This document shows, piece after piece, positions 8,103-17,297 of a DNA stretch of 64,000 bases. The translations under genes and the position numbers were made by a program. The DNA is from Rhizobium brockwellii (lineage in GTDB: Bacteria; Pseudomonadota; Alphaproteobacteria; Rhizobiales; Rhizobiaceae). The notes beneath the pieces are model-generated. The model had not been told where the DNA came from and ran no database searches. It saw only the letters and a program-made list of their open reading frames with translations. Numbering within the stretch: position 1 is the first letter of the stretch; every line of letters begins with the position of its first letter. The stretch covers positions 682,001 through 746,000 of the forward strand of contig NZ_CP053440.1 of assembly GCF_000769405.2 (NCBI RefSeq). Reading direction: 5' to 3'.

Positions 8103-9414
8103 TGTAAGCGGTGAGCTTGGCGCCGACCGGGACATTGGGGTCGGTGGCATTTTCGGTGACGACATAGTCGAGCGCGAATTTCGAGCCCTCCGGCGCTTTC
8201 ACCCATTGCGTGCCGATGATCGGCCCGGGAGAAACGTTGGCGACGGGACCGCTGGTGAAGTCGACCTTGCCGGCGATCGTCGTGGTGTTCAGCGTGCTGA
8301 GCGCCTTGGCGACCGCCTCCTTGCTCTTGACGTCGGCGCTGGCTTTCAGCGCATCGAAGCCCGCGTCGAGAAGCGCAAGGCTGGCGCCGAGCTGCTGCGT
8401 CCACTGCTTGCCGCTTGCCGTCTCATAGCCGTCGGCGAGTTCGGTTCCGGAGACACCCGTCAGCGTCGATTTGTAGGGGAAAGCCTTGTGCCAGTAGGCG
8501 GCGCTGCCGATGTTCAGGCCGAGGTCGCCAAGCGCCTCGATGTCGGAGGGAAACAGGCCCGTCTTGGCGATCTGGCAGATCTTGATCTGCTGGGTGAGAC
8601 CCTGCTGCGCGGCCTGACGCCAGAAGGCGGCGAAGTCGGGCGGGATCGGGAACGAATTGAAGATCTCCACGCCCTCTTGCCTGAAGAGGGCGATTTGTGC
8701 GGTAAAATCGGTGGTTCCGGTTTCATAGGCGCCGGGATCGACGATGGTGAAGCCCTCCTTGGCGAGCGCAGGCGCCAGATGGGTGCGGATCGCATTGCCG
8801 TCGGCGTCGTTGGGATACATGACGCCGACCTTCTTGTTGGTCTCGATCAAGTTCCACTGCGAAACATAGGCTTTGTGGAATTCTTCGACGCCGAAGCCGA
8901 AATGATAGGTCCACTTGAACGGCGAGGGCGCCCCGGGCTTGGCGCCCCGGCCGAAATACCAGGCTTCCCAGGGCATGACCGTCGAGAGGCAGGGAATGCC
9001 CGCCGCTTCGCAGGCATCGGCCACCGGATTGATGGTTTCGGGCGTCGAGACGACAAGCATCAGGTCGATCGACTGATTGTTGATCAGGTCCTTCGCCAGC
9101 TGGCCGGCGCGCGAGGGATCGGATTGGGTATCCTGGTCGAGAATCTCAACCTTCCAGGTCTTGCCGCCCGCCTGCAGGCCGTTCGCCAGCGCCTTGCGCG
9201 CCAGTTCCAGCACATAGCCGTCCGTTTCGCCGAAGCCGCCGAGAGGGCCGGTGCGCGGGCTGATGAAGCCGACCTTCAGCGTATCGCTGCTTTGAGCGAA
9301 GGCCGTGCGGCCGGAAAGCGCCAGCGCCGCGCCGCCCGCCACGGTCGATGCGATGAAAGAGCGGCGGCTCAGCGATGCCGCGTTGAATTTTCCGCTGCGG
9401 AAAATGCCGTTCAT
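8095..9414 (-). CDS. Periplasmic substrate-binding protein of Liv-type ABC transporter, Tat-exported
   Basis: A 439-residue binding protein of the Leu/Ile/Val-type fold. The N-terminus has a twin-arginine motif (LSRRSFIAS, residues 15-23), a hydrophobic stretch and a cleavage site near AFAQS, so Tat export is likely. The mature domain begins LKVGFISPRTGPLGGFGE, the usual first strand and ligand loop, and contains DQDTQSDPSRAGQLAKDLI, typical of aromatic or amide binders. It is the second gene of the operon and the ligand-recognition component. Given the flanking dehydrogenases, a lignin-derived aromatic is the best guess for its ligand. Confidence 0.88.
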   Translation of the reverse strand: MNGIFRSGKFNAASLSRRSFIASTVAGGAALALSGRTAFAQSSDTLKVGFISPRTGPLGGFGETDGYVLELARKALANGLQAGGKTWKVEILDQDTQSDPSRAGQLAKDLINNQSIDLMLVVSTPETINPVADACEAAGIPCLSTVMPWEAWYFGRGAKPGAPSPFKWTYHFGFGVEEFHKAYVSQWNLIETNKKVGVMYPNDADGNAIRTHLAPALAKEGFTIVDPGAYETGTTDFTAQIALFRQEGVEIFNSFPIPPDFAAFWRQAAQQGLTQQIKICQIAKTGLFPSDIEALGDLGLNIGSAAYWHKAFPYKSTLTGVSGTELADGYETASGKQWTQQLGASLALLDAGFDALKASADVKSKEAVAKALSTLNTTTIAGKVDFTSGPVANVSPGPIIGTQWVKAPEGSKFALDYVVTENATDPNVPVGAKLTAYNG

Positions 9415-9482
9415 GAAGTCATTCCTCCCTCTTGATGTGGGCCTCCAAGCCCGTTCCCTGTGTTCATTCCGCCGATCTCAAT

Positions 9483-10946
9483 TCAGATCGGGTAGTGCCG
9501 CTTTCCCGAGGCCATGGTGATCCATCTGAGCTCGGTGAATTCATCGATCGCCGCCTTGCCGCCGAAGCGGCCGTAGCCGCTTGATTTGACGCCGCCGAAT
9601 GGCATTTGCGGCTCGTCGGAAACTGTCGCCTCGTTGATGTGGCAGATGCCGGATTCAAGCCGCATGGCGACGGCAAGCGCCGCATTGACGTCGGCGCCGA
9701 AAACGGCGGCCGACAGCCCGTATTCGTTGTCGTTGGCAACCGTCACGGCCTCGTCGACGCTGCCGACCCGGACGATCGCCGCGACCGGTCCAAAGCTCTC
9801 CTCGCGATAGATGCGCATGGCTGGCGTCACGTGATCGATGACGGTCGCGTCCATCAGCGTGCCGTTGGCCTGGCCGCCGCAGACGAGAACAGCGCCCTTC
9901 TGCAGGGCATCATCGACGAGCGACCGGACGCGGCGGACGGCCTCAGTGTTGATCAGCGTGCCGAGCGGCGTGTTGCCGTCCCTGGGATTGCCGGAGACGA
10001 GGGTTGCGGCCTTCGTCCGGAACTTGCCGACGAAGCCGTCGGCGATCTCGTCCATCAGGATGATCCGCTCGGTCGACATGCAGATCTGGCCCTGGTTCAT
10101 GAAGGCGCCGAAGGCGGCCGCACGCACGGCCTCGTCGATATCGGCGTCGGCAAGGACGATGAACGGCGCCTTGCCGCCGAGCTCGAGCAGGCAGCGCTTG
10201 AGATGCCTTGCCGCGGATTCGGCGATGATCCTGCCGACACGCGTGGAGCCGGTGAAGTTGATGCGGCGGACGGCAGGATGGGCGATCAGGGCGTCGACGA
10301 CAGCGGCGGCATCGCTCGGCGCATTGGAAACGACATTGACGACGCCGCGCGGAAAGCCGGCGTCACGAAGGACGTCGCCGATCAGGCCGTGGGTCTTCGG
10401 GCAGAGTTCGGACGCCTTCAGGATGATCGTGTTGCCGCAGGCAAGCGGCATGGCAACGGCGCGGGTGCCGAGGATAATAGGTGCATTCCAGGGGGCAATG
10501 CCGACGCAGACGCCGGCCGGTTGGCGGACCGCCATGGCGAGGCTTCCCGGAATGCCGGAAGGAATGAGCTCGCCTGATATTTGCGTGGTCATCGCCGCCG
10601 CCTCGCGAAGAATATCGGCGCCAAGGCCGCAATTGATCGCCGCCCATTGCGCGGTGGCGCCGGTTTCGCCGGTCATGGCGGCAACGAGTTCGGATGTGCG
10701 GGCCTCGAGGATATCGGCTGCGGCATTCAGAAGTCTGCGCCGTTCGCCCGGGCCGGTCTGCGACCAGTCCGGAAAGGCCGCTGCTGCCGCATTGGCTGCC
10801 CTCGTCATATCGGCAATGGATCCTGCCGAGGCGATGGTTGCGACATCGCCGGTCAACGGATCGACGCGTTCGAAGGTGGCCCCTTCGGAAGCATCCATCG
10901 CCTCGTTGTTGATCATCAGCTGTGCCGAAAACACCGTTTCACCCAT
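9483..10946 (-). CDS. NAD(P)-dependent aldehyde dehydrogenase, vanillin/salicylaldehyde type (paralogue 2)
   Basis: A second aldehyde dehydrogenase, about 487 residues, clearly paralogous to the one at 2376-3821. Catalytic Asn about 154 (APWNAP), Glu about 255 (ELGGKAP) and Cys about 289 (GQICMST) are intact. It is the first gene of the operon, directly after the AraC-facing promoter region. The start is uncertain: ATG 10946 aligns with the paralogue plus nine residues but has GGGGA immediately adjacent, while ATG 10916 is a shorter option. Two such enzymes in one operon suggest two aldehyde intermediates, for example coniferyl aldehyde and vanillin, or partial redundancy. Confidence 0.87.
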   Translation of the reverse strand: MGETVFSAQLMINNEAMDASEGATFERVDPLTGDVATIASAGSIADMTRAANAAAAAFPDWSQTGPGERRRLLNAAADILEARTSELVAAMTGETGATAQWAAINCGLGADILREAAAMTTQISGELIPSGIPGSLAMAVRQPAGVCVGIAPWNAPIILGTRAVAMPLACGNTIILKASELCPKTHGLIGDVLRDAGFPRGVVNVVSNAPSDAAAVVDALIAHPAVRRINFTGSTRVGRIIAESAARHLKRCLLELGGKAPFIVLADADIDEAVRAAAFGAFMNQGQICMSTERIILMDEIADGFVGKFRTKAATLVSGNPRDGNTPLGTLINTEAVRRVRSLVDDALQKGAVLVCGGQANGTLMDATVIDHVTPAMRIYREESFGPVAAIVRVGSVDEAVTVANDNEYGLSAAVFGADVNAALAVAMRLESGICHINEATVSDEPQMPFGGVKSSGYGRFGGKAAIDEFTELRWITMASGKRHYPI

Positions 10947-11184
10947 TCCCCACGCGTTGGTTCCACGTGATGACGCTTGCATTGTTGCCATGGGAGAAAA
11001 CGAGCGGACGCGGCGCCACGAGGGTCGCCTGACGGTTCCTGCATCTGTTGAAGAGCCTCCTCCCAAAGGCTGGTGAAGAAGAGGTTACGCCGATCTGGTG
11101 CGGATGGAATGCGATTTATTGGGTTAATATTGTAATTATCCGGTGATATCAGCATTGTTTGACGTGGTGAGTGGAGGAGAAGCG

Positions 11185-12084
11185 TTGGCGACTGACGGGG
11201 GGATTCATCACTATGCCAGGGGCGAGTGGCACGGGCCGTCGCTGTCGCACCGGCGTATCCGTTTTCAAAAAGGGCTGTATGCCGATTTCCACCATTTCCT
11301 TCTGCTCGGGGAGGGGAGTGGGGAGCTTCATTTCGACAATGGCGAACATCGGCCGCTGCACGGACCGCTGCTTGCCTTCCTGCCGCCGCAGGCGCGATGC
11401 GACCTGTCGATATCAGCCGGAACCGCGGCTCATCTGGTCGGGGCCTCGCCGCAGATCATGGTCGATGCGATCGGCGACAAGGTAGAATCCTATTCGCTGC
11501 GCATCTTCACCGAACAGCGCAAGCTGGTCGAGGCATTGGATCCCTTGACGGTCACTGAAATCAGCCCGCTGATTTCCGGCTTCGTGCGGGAACTGGGCGA
11601 TCCCTCCCGCTCCTCCTGGATGGTCGCATCCGCCTATATCAGGCTCATCCTGATGGCGCTTTGGCGCGGCTCCGATGGCGAAAGAGGCGAGCAGCGCGGG
11701 CAGGGCGAAGTGGGATCGATCCTGCAGAGATATCGGCAACTGGTCGAGGCCGGTTTCCGCCAGCACCGGCCGATCAGCGATTATGCCGCGGAACTCGGCG
11801 TCACGGCCGACCGGCTGCATTCCACCTGCCAAAGGGCGCTAGGCCGCTCGCCGATCCAGCTCCTGCACGAGCGCGTCGTGCAGGAGGCGAAGCTCAGATT
11901 GGAGCGATCGGCCCGCAATATCCAGGAAATCTCCGACAGCCTCGGCTTTCGCGACCCGACCTATTTCAGCCATTTCTTCAAGCGCAAGACCGGCCTTTCC
12001 CCCGCCGGCTACCGCGAAATCGCCCGCGCCTCGGCCGGCTCGGAAAACAGCATGCTGTCTTCGGGCTATGCGGATTGGCCTTAG
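11185..12084 (+). CDS. AraC-family transcriptional regulator
   Basis: A protein of about 299 residues with an N-terminal cupin-like sensor region and a C-terminal AraC/XylS double helix-turn-helix (about residues 200-285), including ISDYAAELGVTADRLHSTCQ and the family hallmark DPTYFSHFFKRKTGLSPAGYR. A TTG at 11185 lies five bases after GGAGGAG (11173-11179) and is preferred; GTG 11143 in the same frame has no comparable site. It is transcribed away from the aldehyde dehydrogenase/ABC operon and is the probable effector-dependent activator of that operon, responding to an aromatic compound. The effector is not deducible. Confidence 0.85.
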   Translation: MATDGGIHHYARGEWHGPSLSHRRIRFQKGLYADFHHFLLLGEGSGELHFDNGEHRPLHGPLLAFLPPQARCDLSISAGTAAHLVGASPQIMVDAIGDKVESYSLRIFTEQRKLVEALDPLTVTEISPLISGFVRELGDPSRSSWMVASAYIRLILMALWRGSDGERGEQRGQGEVGSILQRYRQLVEAGFRQHRPISDYAAELGVTADRLHSTCQRALGRSPIQLLHERVVQEAKLRLERSARNIQEISDSLGFRDPTYFSHFFKRKTGLSPAGYREIARASAGSENSMLSSGYADWP

Positions 12085-12263
12085 GCTCGGGGCTCATTGG
12101 TCAACGCTAGAATTTGCCAATCTTGGATCGCAAATCGTGCTGGCCTGGTTTGTCCGCCCGCGTATTTGTCTCCAGGAGAATGATAGGCCTGTAGACATAA
12201 GCGGTGAGGATCGTAAGGTTTAGAGAACACTGCCGTCAGACACGATAACTTTCAGGTATTGAA

Positions 12264-13412
12264 ATGCACGGGCAGGACGCAGTCGCATGCCACCTCTGTT
12301 TCCGGGGCCGGACACTTCGGGCATGGATGAGAGACGAGTCTACCGATCGCGGCACATGCCCGTGGTGCGGGCGGCGCGGGTATCTGGTCCCTCTGGAGAA
12401 GCTTGCGCCGCCCTTTCGGGAGGTTGCCGATATTTATGTTGAGGCCACTGGTCCTGACGCCTTTGAGATCGGCGAACTTTTAAGCATGTTGTTCGACGAG
12501 GACTGGGAAGTATTTTCGGACGAAATTCAATCCTTGGATCGAGCCCAAGAGCTACTGACATCGATTCTGCAGGCCGATTTGTCGGGGAAGTCGCGTTTGG
12601 ATTACCCCGATTTCGGCGGGCTGTTTTGCCGCCAGCCTTCGTCATTGCAGGATGCGTGGGATGAGCGCGCCTATTCGGCGCTGCAAGGAGAATTATCGAA
12701 GGGCCTTGTCGAAGGCCCCGACGATACCCGGATTGCGGACGAGCCGCCGGGTTCGCTTGCGATTGCGTTCGAAGATATCTCGATAATCCTTGAGCCGGGG
12801 CAGGCACTCTATCGCGCTAGAATTCACGAGGACCGGCTTCGGACCAGCCGATTTACAGCTGCGGAGGTTGGCGCGCCGCCGGCAGAAAAGGTGAAGGCCG
12901 CACGGGCCAATCAGGCGAATCGACCGGTCCTCTATTTGGCGCACAATAAATCCACCGCCCTTGCGGAGGTGCGGCCGTGGAAGGGGGCCGCGGTAGCGCT
13001 TGCTACTGTGGTTACGAACCGGCGATTGATCCTTGTTGACCTCGTACAGCGCCAGTTGGTCAAGAGTCCGTTCTTTGTCGAACTCCTAAAATGGAGATCA
13101 GAACTGGCCGGCCTGCTGTACCGTCTCGGACAAGATATGTCCCGGCCCGTTATGCCGCACGAGCAGGATGTGCTCTACAAGCCGACACAGCTCCTGGCTT
13201 TGATGATCCAGCAGGCCGGATATGACGGATGCATCTATCCAAGCGCGATGGGATCGGGAAAGAATTTTGTGCTTTTCGACACGAACGCTGCAGACATAGT
13301 GAACGTCGAATATGTCAGGGTTAGCCGAGCCGCGTTATATTCGAGCCCTTTATCAGAGTATGACAGCGTGTACGACGAAGGCCCTTACGACTACGCGCTT
13401 CCCGGAGATTGA
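12264..13412 (+). CDS. RES-domain protein with N-terminal zinc ribbon (possible HEPN/RES effector)
   Basis: A 382-residue protein. The N-terminus has two Cys pairs (CHLC near residue 10 and CPWC near residue 33), fitting a zinc ribbon and then a helical segment like the HEPN/RES N-terminal family. The C-terminal half (about 180-350) is a RES domain: LYRARIHEDR with the conserved Arg, LYLAHNKSTALAEVRPWKG with the conserved Glu, and YPSAMGSGKNFVLF with the conserved Ser. RES domains of the MbcT/ParT type degrade or transfer ADP-ribose from NAD+. No Xre-type antitoxin is adjacent, so a stand-alone abortive-infection effector is plausible but unproven. Confidence 0.72.
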   Translation: MHGQDAVACHLCFRGRTLRAWMRDESTDRGTCPWCGRRGYLVPLEKLAPPFREVADIYVEATGPDAFEIGELLSMLFDEDWEVFSDEIQSLDRAQELLTSILQADLSGKSRLDYPDFGGLFCRQPSSLQDAWDERAYSALQGELSKGLVEGPDDTRIADEPPGSLAIAFEDISIILEPGQALYRARIHEDRLRTSRFTAAEVGAPPAEKVKAARANQANRPVLYLAHNKSTALAEVRPWKGAAVALATVVTNRRLILVDLVQRQLVKSPFFVELLKWRSELAGLLYRLGQDMSRPVMPHEQDVLYKPTQLLALMIQQAGYDGCIYPSAMGSGKNFVLFDTNAADIVNVEYVRVSRAALYSSPLSEYDSVYDEGPYDYALPGD

Positions 13413-13464
13413 AGTTTCCGAAGCTCTCGATCGTTGACAGCAGTTCAGTTCGAACCTCGGCAGA

Positions 13465-13500
13465 CCGCTTCTTCTCGAACGAAGCGGAACTTATTTTTTT
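13465..13500 (+). terminator. Rho-independent terminator after the RES gene
   Basis: Arms CCGCTTC (13465-13471) and GAAGCGG (13481-13487) with a nine-base loop are followed by AACTTATTTTTTT (13488-13500). This is a canonical intrinsic terminator about 50 bases past the RES stop. Confidence 0.8.
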
Positions 13501-13648
13501 GAGAGCCCTGCCGATGCGGACGTTTGATTCGAGACGCCAATTGACACCGTAGCAACCCAACGTCAGCTTTCAGTTGTTAAGCCACTTTGGCGGCACGTCC
13601 GACATGAGGGCGCGTTCCGGACAAGAACAGCTGCCCAGCGTTCTCTCC

Positions 13649-15418
13649 TCAGCATGTAGCTGCCAATGTATCCGCTACTGTCGCCAGTTCGCGGGCTAGA
13701 TCATCATATATGCGGTCCAATGAAGTGCCGAAGCCTCCGACATAATCTCCGGGTTCGATGCCAAATCGGGACAAGCGGTTTTCCAGTTCTCGCGCGGGGT
13801 CGCTGCTAGTATGTGAGCCAACGATTCTTAGGTCATATAGGGCAAAGAGGTTTTCTAAGGGGCGAGCGGGGTCAGTACCGTTCGATTTGAGTTCCCGCCT
13901 CACCTGTTCCGCATCTTGGGACAGTGACAGCCCCGCCGCCCGTGCCACTTGCGCCAATGAGACTACCTCGTTCAGCAGCTTCAGGCCTCTCAGCGCCTTG
14001 TAATCTTTTTCGGGCACTCTCAGTCGGCTGAGAACCATTCGGAATGCTGCCTCGCCGAGGCTTTCCGTAAGCAAATTGTTCAGTGCGATGCAGCGCAGAA
14101 GAAATTCGCTCTGGTCCATATCGAGTGAGACGTGCCTGGTTATCGGCTCCACGGACGATGGAGAGCACCAGCCATAATAATCGAGTTGGGCACGATCGAG
14201 CTTGACGAACTTTGTGGAACTGCAATCGGCAGCACCAAGCGAACCTGCCAAAGCACCCAACGACGTGCCGATCGATGACCAAGACAGCACAAGTTCTTTC
14301 GCCCGCATACCGATATTGCGATCACTGCGCGCCGCTGGGGAAAGAATGGCTGGGGTCGGGTTCACTACATGGGCATGCCAACTTCTGATGGCAGTTGGTG
14401 GTGCGCCTTCGTATAGTTTCTTTAGTTCCAATCTGATGGTGTTGCGTCCCACTCGGTCGCAGAAGCCTACGCTCCACTGGTTGCCGAAGCTCACGCTGCC
14501 TGTCTCAGGATTGATGCTGAATCCGTTCTTTCCCTCATATGGCGCCAAGACCCGATCATCGACGTAGATGTAGTCGGCGATGCCAAGGCGCGTCGCCTCT
14601 CGGGAATTTATCGCGGCGGCATATCCAGGCCAGACCAGCCCAGTCGTTTCTAACGGATCCGCTGTGATTGGGAGGTCATTAGGCCCCGCTATGAAACGCG
14701 CTCCCCACACCTGGGCTGTAATGGATTGCGCTCCTCTCTCCACGGAGTGAATGAGATTGACCGTGCGATCATCGAACTCAAAGTCAACGTTTTCGCGGCC
14801 TCCAAGCTGATCTAAACTTTCTTGGTCGGGCTCTCCTGTGACGATGGCATAAAACACCTCGAACAAAGCCATGCCCCGGAGCGTCAGGTAATCTTGGAGG
14901 TGATCGCGTGAGATCCTGGCCGACGATGATGTCCTTTTTGGGAAGTCCCACACCGATGGCGGGTCCACCTCGACGACGTCAAATGCGGGCGCCTGTGGAT
15001 CGTCAAAGGCAATCTTGCCTTTGCTAAGAGTTCGCGGCACCAGCCCGTAGGTCATAAGGAAACGTGGATCTGGGACCAGAACTGTCTGATCGTTAGAGCG
15101 CCAAGACAGTATTAGAGGCTCATATCGCTTTGCCGGCAAATTGTGCGCGCGAACCCAGAATGAAGGATCATAGGTGGGCGCTGCACCACCCCATGGCCTC
15201 GGTCCGCTCGCAGATACTTCGTGCTCCAGTCCGCGCGGTAAGGACAGTACTGCAGATAGATCAGCGGCGGGCACCAAGGCAGTGAAGCTTCGGAATTCTC
15301 CTGGATGGTAACGCTCGTTCTCAATAGTGAACAATCTTGCGACTGGCACTTTGGCCTCAGCCCAGAGGTCTTCTTTTGGAATGAACTGAAGGAGTTTTGG
15401 CCACCAATCGGACTTCAT
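13649..15418 (-). CDS. Large hypothetical protein, possible C-terminal HEPN-like domain
   Basis: A 589-residue protein with no family I recognise. The first about 400 residues are beta-rich and aromatic-rich (many Trp in WRSND, SVWDFPKR, RSWHAHV). From about 430 it is predominantly helical, and near residue 535 it carries LFALYDLRIVGSHT, where R-IVGS-H matches the R-x4-H spacing of HEPN ribonucleases and sits in a similar helix context. It converges with the RES gene and is divergent from the SPARTA operon, sharing an intergenic region of about 260 bases with it. Location among defence-type genes suggests an immunity role. That role and the HEPN call are inference. Confidence 0.55.
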   Translation of the reverse strand: MKSDWWPKLLQFIPKEDLWAEAKVPVARLFTIENERYHPGEFRSFTALVPAADLSAVLSLPRGLEHEVSASGPRPWGGAAPTYDPSFWVRAHNLPAKRYEPLILSWRSNDQTVLVPDPRFLMTYGLVPRTLSKGKIAFDDPQAPAFDVVEVDPPSVWDFPKRTSSSARISRDHLQDYLTLRGMALFEVFYAIVTGEPDQESLDQLGGRENVDFEFDDRTVNLIHSVERGAQSITAQVWGARFIAGPNDLPITADPLETTGLVWPGYAAAINSREATRLGIADYIYVDDRVLAPYEGKNGFSINPETGSVSFGNQWSVGFCDRVGRNTIRLELKKLYEGAPPTAIRSWHAHVVNPTPAILSPAARSDRNIGMRAKELVLSWSSIGTSLGALAGSLGAADCSSTKFVKLDRAQLDYYGWCSPSSVEPITRHVSLDMDQSEFLLRCIALNNLLTESLGEAAFRMVLSRLRVPEKDYKALRGLKLLNEVVSLAQVARAAGLSLSQDAEQVRRELKSNGTDPARPLENLFALYDLRIVGSHTSSDPARELENRLSRFGIEPGDYVGGFGTSLDRIYDDLARELATVADTLAATC

Positions 15419-15678
15419 GAGTTTTTGCTCGACTATTTGGAGTGTGTTTCAGACGTTACGTTCTTTCGTGCGCTGGACATTCATCGTATTCTGATTCGCG
15501 CGTATAGCGTGTCCGTAACCAATCGCCGTTTCTACCGTAAAGTTTGGGGACTGCGCGAAAATGGTGCGTCAGGAACTACTCAGCTCAGGCGCGGACCCAA
15601 AAAATGGGATCGCATTGGTGGAAGCACGATTTCCGCATGCATAAGATTGGTCGAGCATCGGACGGGAGAGATTTGGAA

Positions 15679-15891
15679 ATGGGTCCTAATGGCATCAGGA
15701 CAGTGCTGGGGCTCCCGGCCATAATCTCGAATGCTCACAGGATGGGTGTTACAACTGTCTCCAAGTTGGTCATCTGTTACAGTGATCGCGAGTTGGCAAT
15801 TCAGCTTCCAGAACAGACTTACAAAGCACAGGACGACGAACCGTCCGTCAAGGAGGTGCTGCATTCGCTGACCAGGAAGGAAAGCCGATGA
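15679..15891 (+). CDS. Small ORF translationally coupled to TIR-APAZ
   Basis: A 70-residue frame starting at ATG 15679 (weak GGGAGAG about nine bases upstream), whose stop overlaps the start of the TIR-APAZ gene in ATGA. The same frame extends upstream to 15544, but that part is less protein-like. The product has no recognised domain; its C-terminus is charged. It may be a leader that sets translation of the SPARTA genes or a third small component. Whether it is translated is unknown. Confidence 0.4.
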   Translation: MGPNGIRTVLGLPAIISNAHRMGVTTVSKLVICYSDRELAIQLPEQTYKAQDDEPSVKEVLHSLTRKESR

Positions 15892-17297
15892 GTGATCCTG
15901 TTCGCGAGGTGGTGTTCATCTCCCATGCGACTCCAGAGGACAATGACTTCGTCAAGTGGCTGGGCGCCCGGCTGATAGGGCTGGGCTACGACGTTTGGGC
16001 CGACGTCTTTGAGCTGAAGGGCGGCACTCCATTTTGGAAGAACATTGAAGAGGCGATCCGTCAGAGAGCTCTGAAGGTGATCTATGTCGCTTCGACCGCC
16101 AGTGTGAATCCTAACCGGAAGGGCGTCCGTGACGAATTGGCAGCCGCCGATGGCATGGGCAAGAAATTGAAGGATACGGAATTCATTATCCCCGTCCGTA
16201 TCGACAAGGTCGACTTCAACGACTTTCCGATCCCAGTCCTGCAGCTGAACGCTCTCGACTTTTCCTCTGGTTGGGGCGGTATGTTGCCCAAGCTGCTCGA
16301 AACCTTGGAGAAGGCATCCGTCCCTACTAATTCCGCGCATGTCGATGAGCGCATGGCGTTCTGGATGGAGCGAACCAGCCGGGATATACCGAAGGTCGAG
16401 GTTGGCTCCGAGCTGCTTCTGACCAACCTGTTGTCCATACAGGAATTCCCGAAACAGATTAGCTTCTACGAATTCAACGGACCTAACACCGAGATCAAGG
16501 CCGCGATGGACTGCACCGGTATCCCGTACGTCCGGTTCGCAAGACTGATCATCTCATTCGCCGATATCACCGAGTTGCAATTGAAGATGCCGCCTCAGTT
16601 CACTCTGTCGCTGGACAAGCGGATCAACCTCAAGGATTTCCTGCAGGGCCCTCAGCGCGGCGAGACGGGCCCGGAGTGGCGTGAGGCCCGCAATATCCTC
16701 AGCAATCTCGTTCGCCGTCATGTCGAGCGATTCCTTGCCGACAAAGGGCTGAAGGTCTTCGAACGCTCGTCCGGCAGTGCCTTCTATTTCCCTCTGGACC
16801 TCGTCGAAGGTGGCAAGGTCTCGTATACCAAACCCGATGGCGGACAGGCCAGGAAGGCTATCACAGGCAGGAGCGAGAAGTACAAAGTGCATTGGCATCT
16901 GGCGATGATGGTCAACATCGACATTGGGCCGCCGGCTTTCATCAGATTCAAGCCGTACATTTGCTTCTCCGAGAACGGAACGCTCATCACCGATCCCAAG
17001 CGCACCAGCGCAATTCGTCGTCGTTTCTGCAAAACCTGGTGGAATAGGCAGTGGCGCCAGTTGCAGCAGGCATTCATCACCTTCCTCAGCAATGGTGACG
17101 ATGAGATCGTCATAGCTCTCGATGGACCTGAACAGCTCGAGGTCAGTGGGAAACTTTGGCAGGTGGAAGGCGTCAGGCGATTGGTCAATGACATCGAGTT
17201 CCACGATCTGCCCGAAGACCCCGAGGAACCTTTAGACGATCCCGACGACGACCATGATATTGATTCCATTGACGTCGATGAGGAGGACGCAGCATGA
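15888..17297 (+). CDS. TIR-APAZ protein of a short-Argonaute (SPARTA) system
   Basis: A 469-residue protein. Residues about 5-135 form a TIR domain (VVFISHATPEDNDFVKWLG, then GYDVWADVFELKGG and WKNIEEAI, where the NADase glutamate is expected). Residues about 180-445 match the APAZ module that pairs with short prokaryotic Argonautes: the segments KVHWHLAMMVNIDIGPPAF and KRTSAIRRRFCKTWWNRQW are characteristic. The tail is strongly acidic (EDPEEPLDDPDDDHDIDSID). In characterised SPARTA complexes, guide-directed target binding by Ago makes the TIR tetramerise and deplete NAD(P)+, killing or arresting plasmid- or phage-bearing cells. The stop overlaps the Argonaute start (17294-17297), so the two are co-translated. 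The assignment is by motif recognition. Confidence 0.85.
   Translation: MSDPVREVVFISHATPEDNDFVKWLGARLIGLGYDVWADVFELKGGTPFWKNIEEAIRQRALKVIYVASTASVNPNRKGVRDELAAADGMGKKLKDTEFIIPVRIDKVDFNDFPIPVLQLNALDFSSGWGGMLPKLLETLEKASVPTNSAHVDERMAFWMERTSRDIPKVEVGSELLLTNLLSIQEFPKQISFYEFNGPNTEIKAAMDCTGIPYVRFARLIISFADITELQLKMPPQFTLSLDKRINLKDFLQGPQRGETGPEWREARNILSNLVRRHVERFLADKGLKVFERSSGSAFYFPLDLVEGGKVSYTKPDGGQARKAITGRSEKYKVHWHLAMMVNIDIGPPAFIRFKPYICFSENGTLITDPKRTSAIRRRFCKTWWNRQWRQLQQAFITFLSNGDDEIVIALDGPEQLEVSGKLWQVEGVRRLVNDIEFHDLPEDPEEPLDDPDDDHDIDSIDVDEEDAA

Noticed and set aside
7855..9435. A 526-codon plus-strand frame across the ABC transporter genes.
   Set aside because: It is Arg/Asp-rich antisense of the binding-protein gene with no family motif.
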